From assembly GCF_003352385.1 (NCBI RefSeq), contig NZ_CP031243.1, forward strand, positions 1,909,062 to 1,973,061: DNA of 64,000 nucleotides, read 5' to 3'. Origin of the DNA: Haemophilus haemolyticus. Lineage in GTDB: Bacteria > Pseudomonadota > Gammaproteobacteria > Enterobacterales > Pasteurellaceae. The notes under the pieces are model-generated. The model searched no databases, was not told the origin of the DNA, and saw nothing but the letters and a program-made list of their open reading frames with translations. The translations under genes and the position numbers were made by a program. Shown piece after piece: positions 8,781-16,318 of the stretch; the stretch's first letter is position 1, and each line of letters begins with the position of its first letter.

Positions 8781-9449
8781 TTATTTAGGTTGTTTGGTTG
8801 CATCAAAAAAGGCTTCATAGCCAAAAAGATATTTTGTTGCACCATCTTTGCCTTCAAAGCTTGGATAAAAACCATCCTCTATTGCGCGTCTAGAATTATA
8901 CTCCACACGTCCAACTATATCACCATTTTCTGAAATAGTAGCAGAATACTTACCGTCAGCATCATCCCCAAAATCTACATGACCATCTTTCACTTTATTT
9001 TCTATAATCTCTTTTTCTCTCAACTGAATGCTACCTACGGTTTTACTATCGATAGTTCCCGACATTTTAAATTTATCAGAAGAATTTTTTTGAACATTAA
9101 GTGTAACATCACCGTCTTCATCTGTCGTCGTTTGTGCGTATCTTTCCTCGTCAGTGTTACTAAGCTTAACTTTTGCAAATACTTTACCTTTATAAGTTGC
9201 ATCAACTAAATCGCTAGATTTACCATCTACTACAGCTCGATAAAACAGCTTTTTAAGATCATCGTATGAAGATGCCGCTGGTTGAGTTGCTGCTGGTTGA
9301 GTTGCGTCTGGTTTAGCTTCTGCTGGTTGAGTTGCTGCTGGTTGAACTGGTGTTGGACGAGCATCTGCAAAATTTGAAGTAGATTTACAAGCAGTCAAAC
9401 TTAGTGCAATACACATCGCTAATGCGGTTGTTTTTAACGTTGGTTTCAT
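8781..9449 (-). CDS. TbpB-like surface lipoprotein, probable Slam client
   Basis: This 222-residue lipoprotein has signal peptide and lipobox LTAC (Cys20). A low-complexity linker of QPAAT-like repeats covers about residues 30-58. The C-terminal domain looks like the small beta-barrel of transferrin-binding-protein-like or factor-H-binding-protein-like lipoproteins, ending in a glycine/aromatic-rich stretch. The start was set at the ATG after AAAGGAAAAG rather than the ORF start 87 bases upstream. It lies 89 bases upstream of the broken slam gene. Its ligand cannot be read from the sequence. A Fur-like box upstream suggests iron control. Confidence 0.72.
   Translation of the reverse strand: MKPTLKTTALAMCIALSLTACKSTSNFADARPTPVQPAATQPAEAKPDATQPAATQPAASSYDDLKKLFYRAVVDGKSSDLVDATYKGKVFAKVKLSNTDEERYAQTTTDEDGDVTLNVQKNSSDKFKMSGTIDSKTVGSIQLREKEIIENKVKDGHVDFGDDADGKYSATISENGDIVGRVEYNSRRAIEDGFYPSFEGKDGATKYLFGYEAFFDATKQPK
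9281..9350. repeat. Imperfect 15-bp tandem repeats coding for QPAAT-like units
   Basis: The unit GCTGCTGGTTGAGTT and variants repeat in the linker of the surface lipoprotein. Units are a multiple of three, so copy-number change would alter linker length without breaking the frame. Confidence 0.6.
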
Positions 9450-9559
9450 AACTTTTCCTTTAATATAAAGATATAGACTAACGCTTTCATTGAAATCATA
9501 CTGACTACATGATGCCTCATTAACAATGAATTTCAATAAAAACGCCCAGTATGATAAAC

Positions 9560-9590
9560 AAAAAAAAAAGACAAATGAAAATTATTAACA
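9560..9590 (-). promoter_or_regulatory. A10 tract plus Fur-like box upstream of the lipoprotein gene
   Basis: A run of ten A at 9560-9569 adjoins TGAAAATTATTAACA (9576-9590), which matches 12 of 14 defined positions of the 7-1-7 Fur consensus TGATAAT-N-ATTATCA. It lies 111-141 bases upstream of the lipoprotein ATG. No promoter elements were confirmed. Confidence 0.45.
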
Positions 9591-9696
9591 CTTGTTGATT
9601 CTAAATACAATTTTCTAAATAAATGGCGTATACAGTCATTCCATGTATTTTCATGATAGAATGCCCCTTAAAATTTTTTCACCGCACTTTTTAAGT

Positions 9697-10149
9697 ATGT
9701 CGTTACAATTCAATATAATCGCCTTGTTATTGGTGATTTTAATTATTCTCGGGTTACTCAGTCACAACAGCGCAATTACCATTTCTGCTGCTGTATTACT
9801 TATCATGCAGCAAACTTTTTTATCTTCACACATTCCTTTGCTTGAAAAATATGGCGTTAAAATTGGTATCATTATTTTAACCATTGGGGTTTTAAGCCCC
9901 TTAGTTTCAGGGAAAATTCAGTTGCCTGATTTATCAGGTTTTCTTAGTTGGAAAATGGCACTTTCCATTTCCGTTGGTGTGCTTGTGACATGGCTTGCCG
10001 GCAAAGGTATTCCTTTAATGGGAGAACAACCCATTTTAGTCACTGGCTTGCTTATCGGCACAATTATTGGTGTAGCATTTTTAGGTGGAATTCCCGTTGG
10101 CCCACTTATTGCTGCCGGTATATTAGCTTTACTTTTAGGGAAAATTTAA
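9697..10149 (+). CDS. UPF0756 (DUF441) inner membrane protein
   Basis: This 150-residue, very hydrophobic protein has about four or five membrane segments and a glycine-rich end, matching the DUF441/UPF0756 family (E. coli YeaL, H. influenzae HI_1074). Function is unknown. ATG at 9697 (MSLQFN) was chosen; the longer ORF start overlaps an uptake signal (ACCGCACTT near 9681) and adds a non-family extension. It is followed immediately by the DUF423 gene and then hrpA, giving a tight three-gene unit. Confidence 0.8.
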   Translation: MSLQFNIIALLLVILIILGLLSHNSAITISAAVLLIMQQTFLSSHIPLLEKYGVKIGIIILTIGVLSPLVSGKIQLPDLSGFLSWKMALSISVGVLVTWLAGKGIPLMGEQPILVTGLLIGTIIGVAFLGGIPVGPLIAAGILALLLGKI

Positions 10150-10524
10150 ATGAAAAACAAATACCTTACTCTTGCCGCTTTAAACGGATTCTTCTGTGTC
10201 GCACTAGGCGCATTTGCAGCTCATGGCTTAAGCCATATATTAGAAGCCAAAGCATTATCATGGATTGATACGGGTTTAAAATATCAAATGTTCCATACTA
10301 TTGCAGTGCTTGCCGTTGCATTATCTGCTTTACGTGACAATAAATTCGCCCGATTATCCATGTCCAATTGGTTAATTGGAACCTTATTATTTAGTGGAAG
10401 TTTATACACACTCGCTTTCGGAGCAAGCAATGTAATAGTGTGGATTACGCCTATTGGCGGAACGTTATTTTTAATCGGATGGATTAGCTTAGCTTACGGA
10501 AGTTTCAAAAATAAATCGCTATGA
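10150..10524 (+). CDS. DUF423 (YgdD-like) inner membrane protein
   Basis: This 124-residue protein has four hydrophobic helices and the family motif GAFAAHGL near the N-terminus, as in DUF423 proteins (E. coli YgdD, H. influenzae HI_1073). The role is unknown. It starts directly after the DUF441 stop codon, and its own stop overlaps the hrpA start (ATGA), so it is co-translated with both neighbours. Confidence 0.82.
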   Translation: MKNKYLTLAALNGFFCVALGAFAAHGLSHILEAKALSWIDTGLKYQMFHTIAVLAVALSALRDNKFARLSMSNWLIGTLLFSGSLYTLAFGASNVIVWITPIGGTLFLIGWISLAYGSFKNKSL

Positions 10525-13500
10525 AAAACAGATCGGTAAAACACGCATTAACACCTTTACAACAATCTCTTTTTTCTCAATTAAATGACATCATGTTGGT
10601 GGATCAACGCCGTTTATCCGCCCGCATTCATGGTATTGGAAAAATTAAAAGCCAAGAGGCTCAACAAGCTGTTGCCGCAGAAATCCAGCTACAGATTGAA
10701 CAGGCTCAATTACGAGTAGAAAATCGTAAAAGTGCGGTGCAAAATCCGATTGTTTTTCCAGAGAGTTTGCCCGTTAGTCAACGCAAAGCAGAAATTCAAA
10801 AACTGCTTTCTGAACATCAGGTCATTGTGGTGGCAGGGGAAACCGGTTCAGGTAAAACCACCCAATTGCCGAAAATGTGTTTGGAATTAGGTTTCGGCAA
10901 TTTGGGCATGATTGGTCATACTCAGCCTCGCCGTATTGCCGCTCGTTCGGTGGCGGCGCGTATTGCTGAAGAGTTGAAAACGGAACTTGGAGATTTAGTG
11001 GGATATAAAGTTCGTTTTAATGATCAGATTAGCGGCAACACCCAAATCAAGTTAATGACTGACGGGATTCTGCTAGCAGAAATTCAAAACGATCGTTTTC
11101 TCAATCAATATTCTTGTTTGATTATTGATGAAGCCCACGAACGTAGCCTAAATAACGATTTTATTCTCGGTTATCTGAAACAGCTGTTGCCACGTCGTCG
11201 TGATTTAAAACTTATCATCACATCCGCGACTATTGATGTGGAACGTTTTTCTAAACACTTTAACAATGCCCCGATTATCGAAGTCTCGGGCAGAACCTAT
11301 CCTGTTGAAGTGCGTTATCGTCCCGTAGTGGAAGAAGACGATCAAGATCAGCTACAAGGCATTCTCAACGCAGTGGATGAACTGCAAGCAGAAGGCCGTG
11401 GCGATATTTTGATCTTTATGAACGGTGAGCGAGAAATTCGTGATACCGCCGAAGCTTTACAAAAACAAAATCTAAAACACACGGAAATTCTACCGCTCTT
11501 TGCACGTCTTTCTGCGCAAGAACAAAATAAAATTTTCCATCCGAGCGGATTAAATCGCATCGTGTTGGCGACCAACGTCGCAGAAACCTCATTGACCGTG
11601 CCAGGCATTAAATATGTGATTGACCCAGGTACTGCGCGAATTTCCCGTTATAGCTATCGCACCAAAGTACAACGTTTACCGATTGAACCCATTTCACAGG
11701 CATCTGCTAATCAGCGTAAAGGTCGTTGTGGTCGTGTGAGTGAAGGGATTTGTATTCGTTTATATTCGGAAGAGGATTTTAATTCTCGTCCGGAGTTTAC
11801 CGATCCTGAAATCCTGCGCACTAACTTAGCCTCCGTTATTTTGCAAATGACGGCATTGGGTTTGGATGATATTGAAGCTTTCCCGTTTGTTGATGCACCG
11901 GATAAACGCCATATTCAAGATGGCGTGAAGCTATTGGAAGAATTAGGTGCATTTGAAATTGTTCGCACCAAAGCGGGCGAGAAGCGTCAATTAACGGCTG
12001 CAGGTCGTCAATTATCGCAACTCCCTGTGGATCCACGTTTAGCGAAAATGTTGTTGAGTGCTGTCTCACAAGGTGCGTTGCATGAAGTGATGATTATTGT
12101 TGCCGCGTTATCCATTCAAGATCCACGTGAACGTCCACAAGAAAAACAGCAAGCTTCCGATGAAAAACATCGTCGTTTTGCCGATAAAAAATCAGATTTC
12201 TTGGCGTTATTGAATCTTTGGCATTATGTGCAAGAACAGCAAAAAGAATTAACAAAAAACCAATTCCGTCGCCAATGCCAAAAGGATTTCTTAAATTATT
12301 TACGTATTCGTGAATGGCAAGATATTTATCATCAAATTCGTTTAACCGTCCGTGAAATGGGCTTGCCGATTAATTCCGAAAAAGCAGAGTATCAGCAAAT
12401 TCATACCGCACTTTTAAGCGGTTTGCTTTCTCATATCGGTTTAAAAGAAGCGGAGAAACAACAATATCTTGGCGCACGTAATGCCCATTTTGCAATTTTC
12501 CCCAATTCTGTGCTTTTCAAAAAACAACCGAAATGGGTGATGGCGGCAGAGTTAGTGGAAACCTCCAAACTTTGGGGGCGTATGGTGGCGGAAATCGAGC
12601 CAGAATGGATTGAGCCACTTGCCGAGCATTTGATAAAAAAATCCTATTCTGAACCTCGATGGTCGAAATCTCGTGGCGCCGTGATTGCAGATGAAAAAGT
12701 CACGCTTTACGGTGTGCCGATTGTGGCTGGGCGACCAGTGAATTACGGTACTATTGATCCAACGGCAAGCCGTGAGATCTTTATTCAATCTGCCTTAGTG
12801 GAAGGGGATTGGAATACCAAACATAAATTCTTCAAAGAAAATCAACGACTCGTTCGAGAAGTGGAAGAGTTGGAACACAAAAGCCGCCGCCGCGATATTT
12901 TGGTGGATGATCGCACGCTTTTTGAATTTTACGATCAGCGTATTGGCACGGAAGTAGTTTCCCAAAAACATTTTGATACCTGGTGGAAAAAGGCGCAGCA
13001 AAAAGATCCTGAATTGCTTAATTTTGAACGTTCATTCTTGATTAATGATGATGCGGAACAAGTGAGCAAGCTGGATTTTCCGAATTTCTGGCATCAAGGT
13101 AATTTGAAACTCAAATTAACTTATCAATTTGAACCAGGTAGCGATGCGGACGGGGTGACCGTGCATATTCCGTTGCCGTTGCTCAATCAAGTGGAAATGA
13201 CGGGTTTTGACTGGCAAATTCCAGGCTTGCGTGAAGAATTGGTGATTGCGTTGATTAAATCGCTGCCGAAATCTTATCGTCGTAATTTTGTACCTGCACC
13301 TAATTATGCCCAAGCCTTTTTAGGGCGTGCCGTGCCGTTGGAAAAACCGTTGTTGGATACGTTGATTTATGAATTGCGCCGCATGACGGGTGTCTCCGTA
13401 GAAGCGGAACATTGGAATTGGGAACAAATCCCAAGCCATTTAAAAATGACGTTCCGCGTGGTGGATGAAAACGGCAAGAAAATCGCCGAATCCATGAATT

Positions 13501-14441
13501 TGGACGAGCTGAAATTTAGCTTAAAAGATCGTGTGCAAGAAAGCATTTCTGCTGTAGCAGATGATGGCATTGAGCAAAGCGGGCTGCATATTTGGAGCTT
13601 TGCAGATTTACCACAATGTTACGAACAAAAACAACGTGGTTTTAGCGTCAAAGCGTTTCCAGCTATTGTAGATGAAAAAGATGCGGTTGGTATCAAACTG
13701 TTTGAAACAGAATTTGAGCAAGCAGTAGCAATGCAACAAGGTTTGCGCCGCTTATTGTTGCTCAATGTACCGTCACCGATTAAATATCTGCATGAAAAAT
13801 TACCGAATAAAGCTAAATTGGGTCTGTATTTTACTCCGTTCGGTCGTGTGTTGGATTTGATTGATGACTGTATCGCTTGTGCGGTAGATAAACTGATTGC
13901 CGATTTTGGCGGTTTTGTGTGGGATGAAGCAGGCTTTGAAAAATTACGAGATTTCGTGCGAGAAAACCTTAACGAAGTGACCGTGGATATTGCGCAGAAA
14001 GTAGAGAAAATCCTATCCCTTAACCATGCCTTAAACCAACGTTTAAAAGGCAAAATGGATTTCACTATGGCCTTTGCATTTTCCGATATTAAGGCGCAAT
14101 TAAGCGGGCTGATTTATCTAGGTTTTGTGCAAAAGAGCGGTTATGATCGCCTACCGGATTTACAGCGTTATCTGCAAGCGGTAGATAAACGCATTGATAA
14201 ACTGGCTCAAGATGTAAATCGCGATCGTGCTGCGATGCTACGCGTGGAACAGGTACAACAAGCCTACCAGCAACTTCTTGCCAAGCTACCAAAATCCAAA
14301 CCGATTTCGGATGAGGTAGCGGAGATCCGCTATATGATCGAAGAATTGCGAGTGAGTTTATTTGCCCAGCAGTTGGGGACGAAGTATCAGGTGTCGGAGA
14401 AGAGGGTGTTGGTTGCTTTAAAGAACGCATTTGAATTGTGA
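10521..14441 (+). CDS. hrpA: ATP-dependent RNA helicase HrpA
   Basis: This 1306-residue DEAH-box helicase has Walker A GETGSGKT at 106-113, the DEAH box in IIDEAHERS near 205, motif III SAT, and the family's long C-terminal region; the length matches E. coli HrpA. HrpA acts on RNA and rescues stalled ribosomes. The start overlaps the upstream gene by four bases. The last 40 codons are G-richer than the rest, and a decayed second copy of the same 3' end sits at 15961-16062, which suggests that this end was replaced when the next two genes arrived. An uptake signal lies near 10730. Confidence 0.93.
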   Translation: MKNRSVKHALTPLQQSLFSQLNDIMLVDQRRLSARIHGIGKIKSQEAQQAVAAEIQLQIEQAQLRVENRKSAVQNPIVFPESLPVSQRKAEIQKLLSEHQVIVVAGETGSGKTTQLPKMCLELGFGNLGMIGHTQPRRIAARSVAARIAEELKTELGDLVGYKVRFNDQISGNTQIKLMTDGILLAEIQNDRFLNQYSCLIIDEAHERSLNNDFILGYLKQLLPRRRDLKLIITSATIDVERFSKHFNNAPIIEVSGRTYPVEVRYRPVVEEDDQDQLQGILNAVDELQAEGRGDILIFMNGEREIRDTAEALQKQNLKHTEILPLFARLSAQEQNKIFHPSGLNRIVLATNVAETSLTVPGIKYVIDPGTARISRYSYRTKVQRLPIEPISQASANQRKGRCGRVSEGICIRLYSEEDFNSRPEFTDPEILRTNLASVILQMTALGLDDIEAFPFVDAPDKRHIQDGVKLLEELGAFEIVRTKAGEKRQLTAAGRQLSQLPVDPRLAKMLLSAVSQGALHEVMIIVAALSIQDPRERPQEKQQASDEKHRRFADKKSDFLALLNLWHYVQEQQKELTKNQFRRQCQKDFLNYLRIREWQDIYHQIRLTVREMGLPINSEKAEYQQIHTALLSGLLSHIGLKEAEKQQYLGARNAHFAIFPNSVLFKKQPKWVMAAELVETSKLWGRMVAEIEPEWIEPLAEHLIKKSYSEPRWSKSRGAVIADEKVTLYGVPIVAGRPVNYGTIDPTASREIFIQSALVEGDWNTKHKFFKENQRLVREVEELEHKSRRRDILVDDRTLFEFYDQRIGTEVVSQKHFDTWWKKAQQKDPELLNFERSFLINDDAEQVSKLDFPNFWHQGNLKLKLTYQFEPGSDADGVTVHIPLPLLNQVEMTGFDWQIPGLREELVIALIKSLPKSYRRNFVPAPNYAQAFLGRAVPLEKPLLDTLIYELRRMTGVSVEAEHWNWEQIPSHLKMTFRVVDENGKKIAESMNLDELKFSLKDRVQESISAVADDGIEQSGLHIWSFADLPQCYEQKQRGFSVKAFPAIVDEKDAVGIKLFETEFEQAVAMQQGLRRLLLLNVPSPIKYLHEKLPNKAKLGLYFTPFGRVLDLIDDCIACAVDKLIADFGGFVWDEAGFEKLRDFVRENLNEVTVDIAQKVEKILSLNHALNQRLKGKMDFTMAFAFSDIKAQLSGLIYLGFVQKSGYDRLPDLQRYLQAVDKRIDKLAQDVNRDRAAMLRVEQVQQAYQQLLAKLPKSKPISDEVAEIRYMIEELRVSLFAQQLGTKYQVSEKRVLVALKNAFEL

Positions 14442-14489
14442 TATTAGTCAGATTATACTTTTGTGAGTATTTTTAGGAGGCTTAGATAT

Positions 14490-15062
14490 ATGACAATAGA
14501 ATTAAAAGGGAATTGGAATCAGGGTTTTGCGTATGATAACCATATAGTTGAAAGTACATTTCTAGGTTATGATGAATATAACCATGAAAAATTTGATAAT
14601 TCGCGAAGCGCAATGGGGGAACTGGTTTATCAACTTAAGTATCGAAATGATATTAGCAAAGTAGGATTTATCATTGAATTACTGTTAAATGGTTTTTCAG
14701 GTTGGGATTATTTTGATTACATTATCCCAGCTCCTTTTTCTCAACAGCGAGTAAATCAACCTGTTGTATTAATATCACAGGAACTATCAAATAGGGTTAA
14801 TGTTCCTTTTTTACAGGCTTTATATAGGGATACTGTAGCGGGTATTCCTTTAAAGAATATCAATGACAGGAATGAAAAATTAGATTTGTTAGTTAAATCA
14901 ATTAAGATTTTGAATAATGATTTAATTAAAGGAAAGAATATATTACTAATAGATGATCTTTTTAGAAGTGGTGCTACATTAACAGCATCGACTGATATTT
15001 TATTAAAAAATGGTGCTAAATCTGTTTGTGTATTAGCAATGACTAAAACAAAGAGAGGGTAA
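14490..15062 (+). CDS. ComF-like phosphoribosyltransferase of an accessory two-gene module
   Basis: This 190-residue protein has a type I phosphoribosyltransferase PRPP loop, LLIDDLFRSGATL at 152-164, and the ComF-like segment IPAPFSQQR at 79-87. It lacks the zinc ribbon of true ComF. The substrate is unknown. The ATG was chosen because AGGAGG lies nine bases upstream; a GTG at 14463 would place that ribosome site inside the gene. Four bases separate it from the next gene. Base use is more AT-rich than in hrpA, and there are no uptake signals, which suggests transfer. It could serve nucleotide-based defence or salvage; I cannot decide. Confidence 0.7.
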   Translation: MTIELKGNWNQGFAYDNHIVESTFLGYDEYNHEKFDNSRSAMGELVYQLKYRNDISKVGFIIELLLNGFSGWDYFDYIIPAPFSQQRVNQPVVLISQELSNRVNVPFLQALYRDTVAGIPLKNINDRNEKLDLLVKSIKILNNDLIKGKNILLIDDLFRSGATLTASTDILLKNGAKSVCVLAMTKTKRG

Positions 15063-15066
15063 GTTT

Positions 15067-15618
15067 ATGTGTACTATTTTTATTTCTGGTTCTAGGAATG
15101 TTAAATCTTTAAATATAGAGATTCAGGATAGACTAAATAATATATTAGCTAATAATTTTCTTATAATTATTGGAGATGCTAATGGTGTAGATAAAGCTGT
15201 TCAGCAATTTCTAGTAGAGAAGGGATACCATACAGTTGAAGTATATTGTTCTGGTAATAGTTGCCGAAATAATTTAGGTAATTGGAATTCTAAGTATATA
15301 GATGTTAAAGCTAAAGGTAGATTGTTTTATGAGGCAAAGGATAAAGAAATGGCACAAATAGCAGATTATGGATTTGTTATTTGGGATGGAGGGAGTATAG
15401 GTTCATTAAATAATATTGCTGAGTTAGTTTCTCAAGATAAAAAATCCTTAGTATATTATTTGCCTAAGAGAGACTTTGTAATAGTAAAGTCAAATGAAAA
15501 TTTAAAATCATTACTAGAAAATAGTACTCCAGATTTATTAAATAAGATTAAAGAAAAAGGTTCTTTTTATCTAAAAAAATGTATCAATAAACAAGAAGAA
15601 CTACATTTTAGTAGTTAG
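15067..15618 (+). CDS. SLOG / DUF2493-like Rossmann-fold protein
   Basis: This 183-residue protein begins ISGSRN (residues 6-11) and has IIIGDANGVDKAVQQF at 33-48, the pattern of YspA/DUF2493-type SLOG domains that bind nucleotides or their derivatives. The remainder is lysine- and asparagine-rich. It follows the phosphoribosyltransferase gene by four bases, so the two are almost certainly co-expressed. SLOG proteins are known as sensors or effectors in nucleotide-centred conflict systems; assignment of such a role here is inference. No signal peptide or membrane segment is seen. Confidence 0.62.
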   Translation: MCTIFISGSRNVKSLNIEIQDRLNNILANNFLIIIGDANGVDKAVQQFLVEKGYHTVEVYCSGNSCRNNLGNWNSKYIDVKAKGRLFYEAKDKEMAQIADYGFVIWDGGSIGSLNNIAELVSQDKKSLVYYLPKRDFVIVKSNENLKSLLENSTPDLLNKIKEKGSFYLKKCINKQEELHFSS

Positions 15619-15657
15619 TTCTCCCACGATAGTACAAGTATCCCCCCAAGATAGCGT

Positions 15658-15700
15658 AAGCGTCCACGCTTGTGCTTATGTGCTCCAAGCGAGGACGCTT
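15658..15700. repeat. Inverted repeat AAGCGTCC...GGACGCTT
   Basis: The 8-bp arms at 15658-15665 and 15693-15700 enclose further CGCTT/AAGCG pieces. The element is G+C-richer than its surroundings and resembles a dispersed intergenic repeat; copy number cannot be judged from this window. Confidence 0.45.
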
Positions 15701-15778
15701 GAACCACCGTTTGTTTTTTTAAAGTGCGGTCATTTTTTCAACCTCAAAAAACACTTTCAAAATCCATCACACTTTTGC

Positions 15779-15905
15779 TTATCGAAACCCCACATAAATC
15801 TTCTTTCCTAATCCTTCTGCAATACGTTGTAAAAAGGCAAGTGATAGGTTGTGGTTGCTGATTCAAAACGGCTGATGGTACTTTGGGCGATGCCGTTTTT
15901 TTTCG
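15779..15905 (-). pseudogene. Relic of an XRE-type helix-turn-helix antitoxin, 3' part
   Basis: On the minus strand, one frame reads GIAQSTISRFESA (a helix-turn-helix recognition helix) and, after a frameshift, the next reads AFLQRIAEGLGKKIYVGFR then stop. This is the C-terminal half of a HigA/HipB-like XRE repressor. The 5' half and any partner toxin are missing. It lies inside the inserted segment between the SLOG gene and the hrpA ghost. Confidence 0.55.
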
Positions 15906-15960
15906 GAAAAACCGTTTTGGATGAACTACTATTATTGGCGTAATTTAATGAATAAATTTG

Positions 15961-16062
15961 ATACGTGATAGAAAATTACCAGTCAGTTTATTTGCGCAAC
16001 AGCTAGGAACAAAATATCAAATACCGGATAAAAGAATAGAAAATATTATTAGTCAATGTTAA
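15961..16062 (+). pseudogene. hrpA: Ghost copy of the hrpA 3' end
   Basis: The frame reads VSLFAQQLGTKYQIPDKRI and ends at TAA 16060-16062. The functional hrpA end has VSLFAQQLGTKYQVSEKRV. Homology seems to extend a few codons upstream with one lost base. The ghost has the AT-rich codon use of the genome, while the functional end is G-richer. The ghost therefore looks like the original end, left behind when 14442-15960 was inserted. Confidence 0.78.
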
Positions 16063-16078
16063 TGATAATAATACTCAA

Positions 16079-16110
16079 AATTAAGGCGGTATAAACCGCC
16101 TTAATTTATT
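16079..16110 (+). terminator. Terminator following the hrpA ghost
   Basis: AATTAAGGCGGT (16079-16090) pairs with ACCGCCTTAATT (16095-16106) around ATAA, followed by a short T-rich run. It is probably the ancestral hrpA terminator. Confidence 0.8.
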
Positions 16111-16122
16111 CCAAATAATGCA

Positions 16123-16138
16123 TACCTCTTTGTAAGTA
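16123..16138 (+). promoter_or_regulatory. NarP 7-2-7 operator upstream of nrfA
   Basis: TACCTCT-tt-GTAAGTA matches the NarL/NarP inverted heptamer pattern TACYYMT-NN-AKRRGTA at 13 of 14 defined positions. Its centre lies 30 bases upstream of the FNR-like site, close to the spacing in the E. coli nrf promoter. Confidence 0.65.
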
Positions 16139-16153
16139 TTTTAAGAAATAATG

Positions 16154-16167
16154 TTGATCAATCTCAC
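16154..16167 (+). promoter_or_regulatory. FNR-like site upstream of nrfA
   Basis: TTGATCAATCTCAC carries a perfect FNR half-site TTGAT and a weak second half. Anaerobic activation of nrf by FNR is established in enteric bacteria; this site is the best candidate here. Confidence 0.5.
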
Positions 16168-16318
16168 ATTTTTTAATTCTGCGAGTAGAAAAACTTTTTT
16201 CTTTTGGTATCTTACGCGCGAATGAATCTATATCCACATATTCTTTGTGGGATTAAGAATAATTCTCAACTTTCTATTTAACCTAACTTTTTTTATTACA
16301 ACAAATGGAGTGATTATC

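Noticed and set aside
13619..14065. 148-codon minus-strand ORF inside hrpA
   Set aside because: It lies wholly within the conserved HrpA coding frame and has Ser/Lys-rich shadow composition.
16234..16250. CCACA...TGTGG inverted repeat as a CRP site before nrfA
   Set aside because: The arms do not match TGTGA-N6-TCACA; only a chance short palindrome can be claimed.
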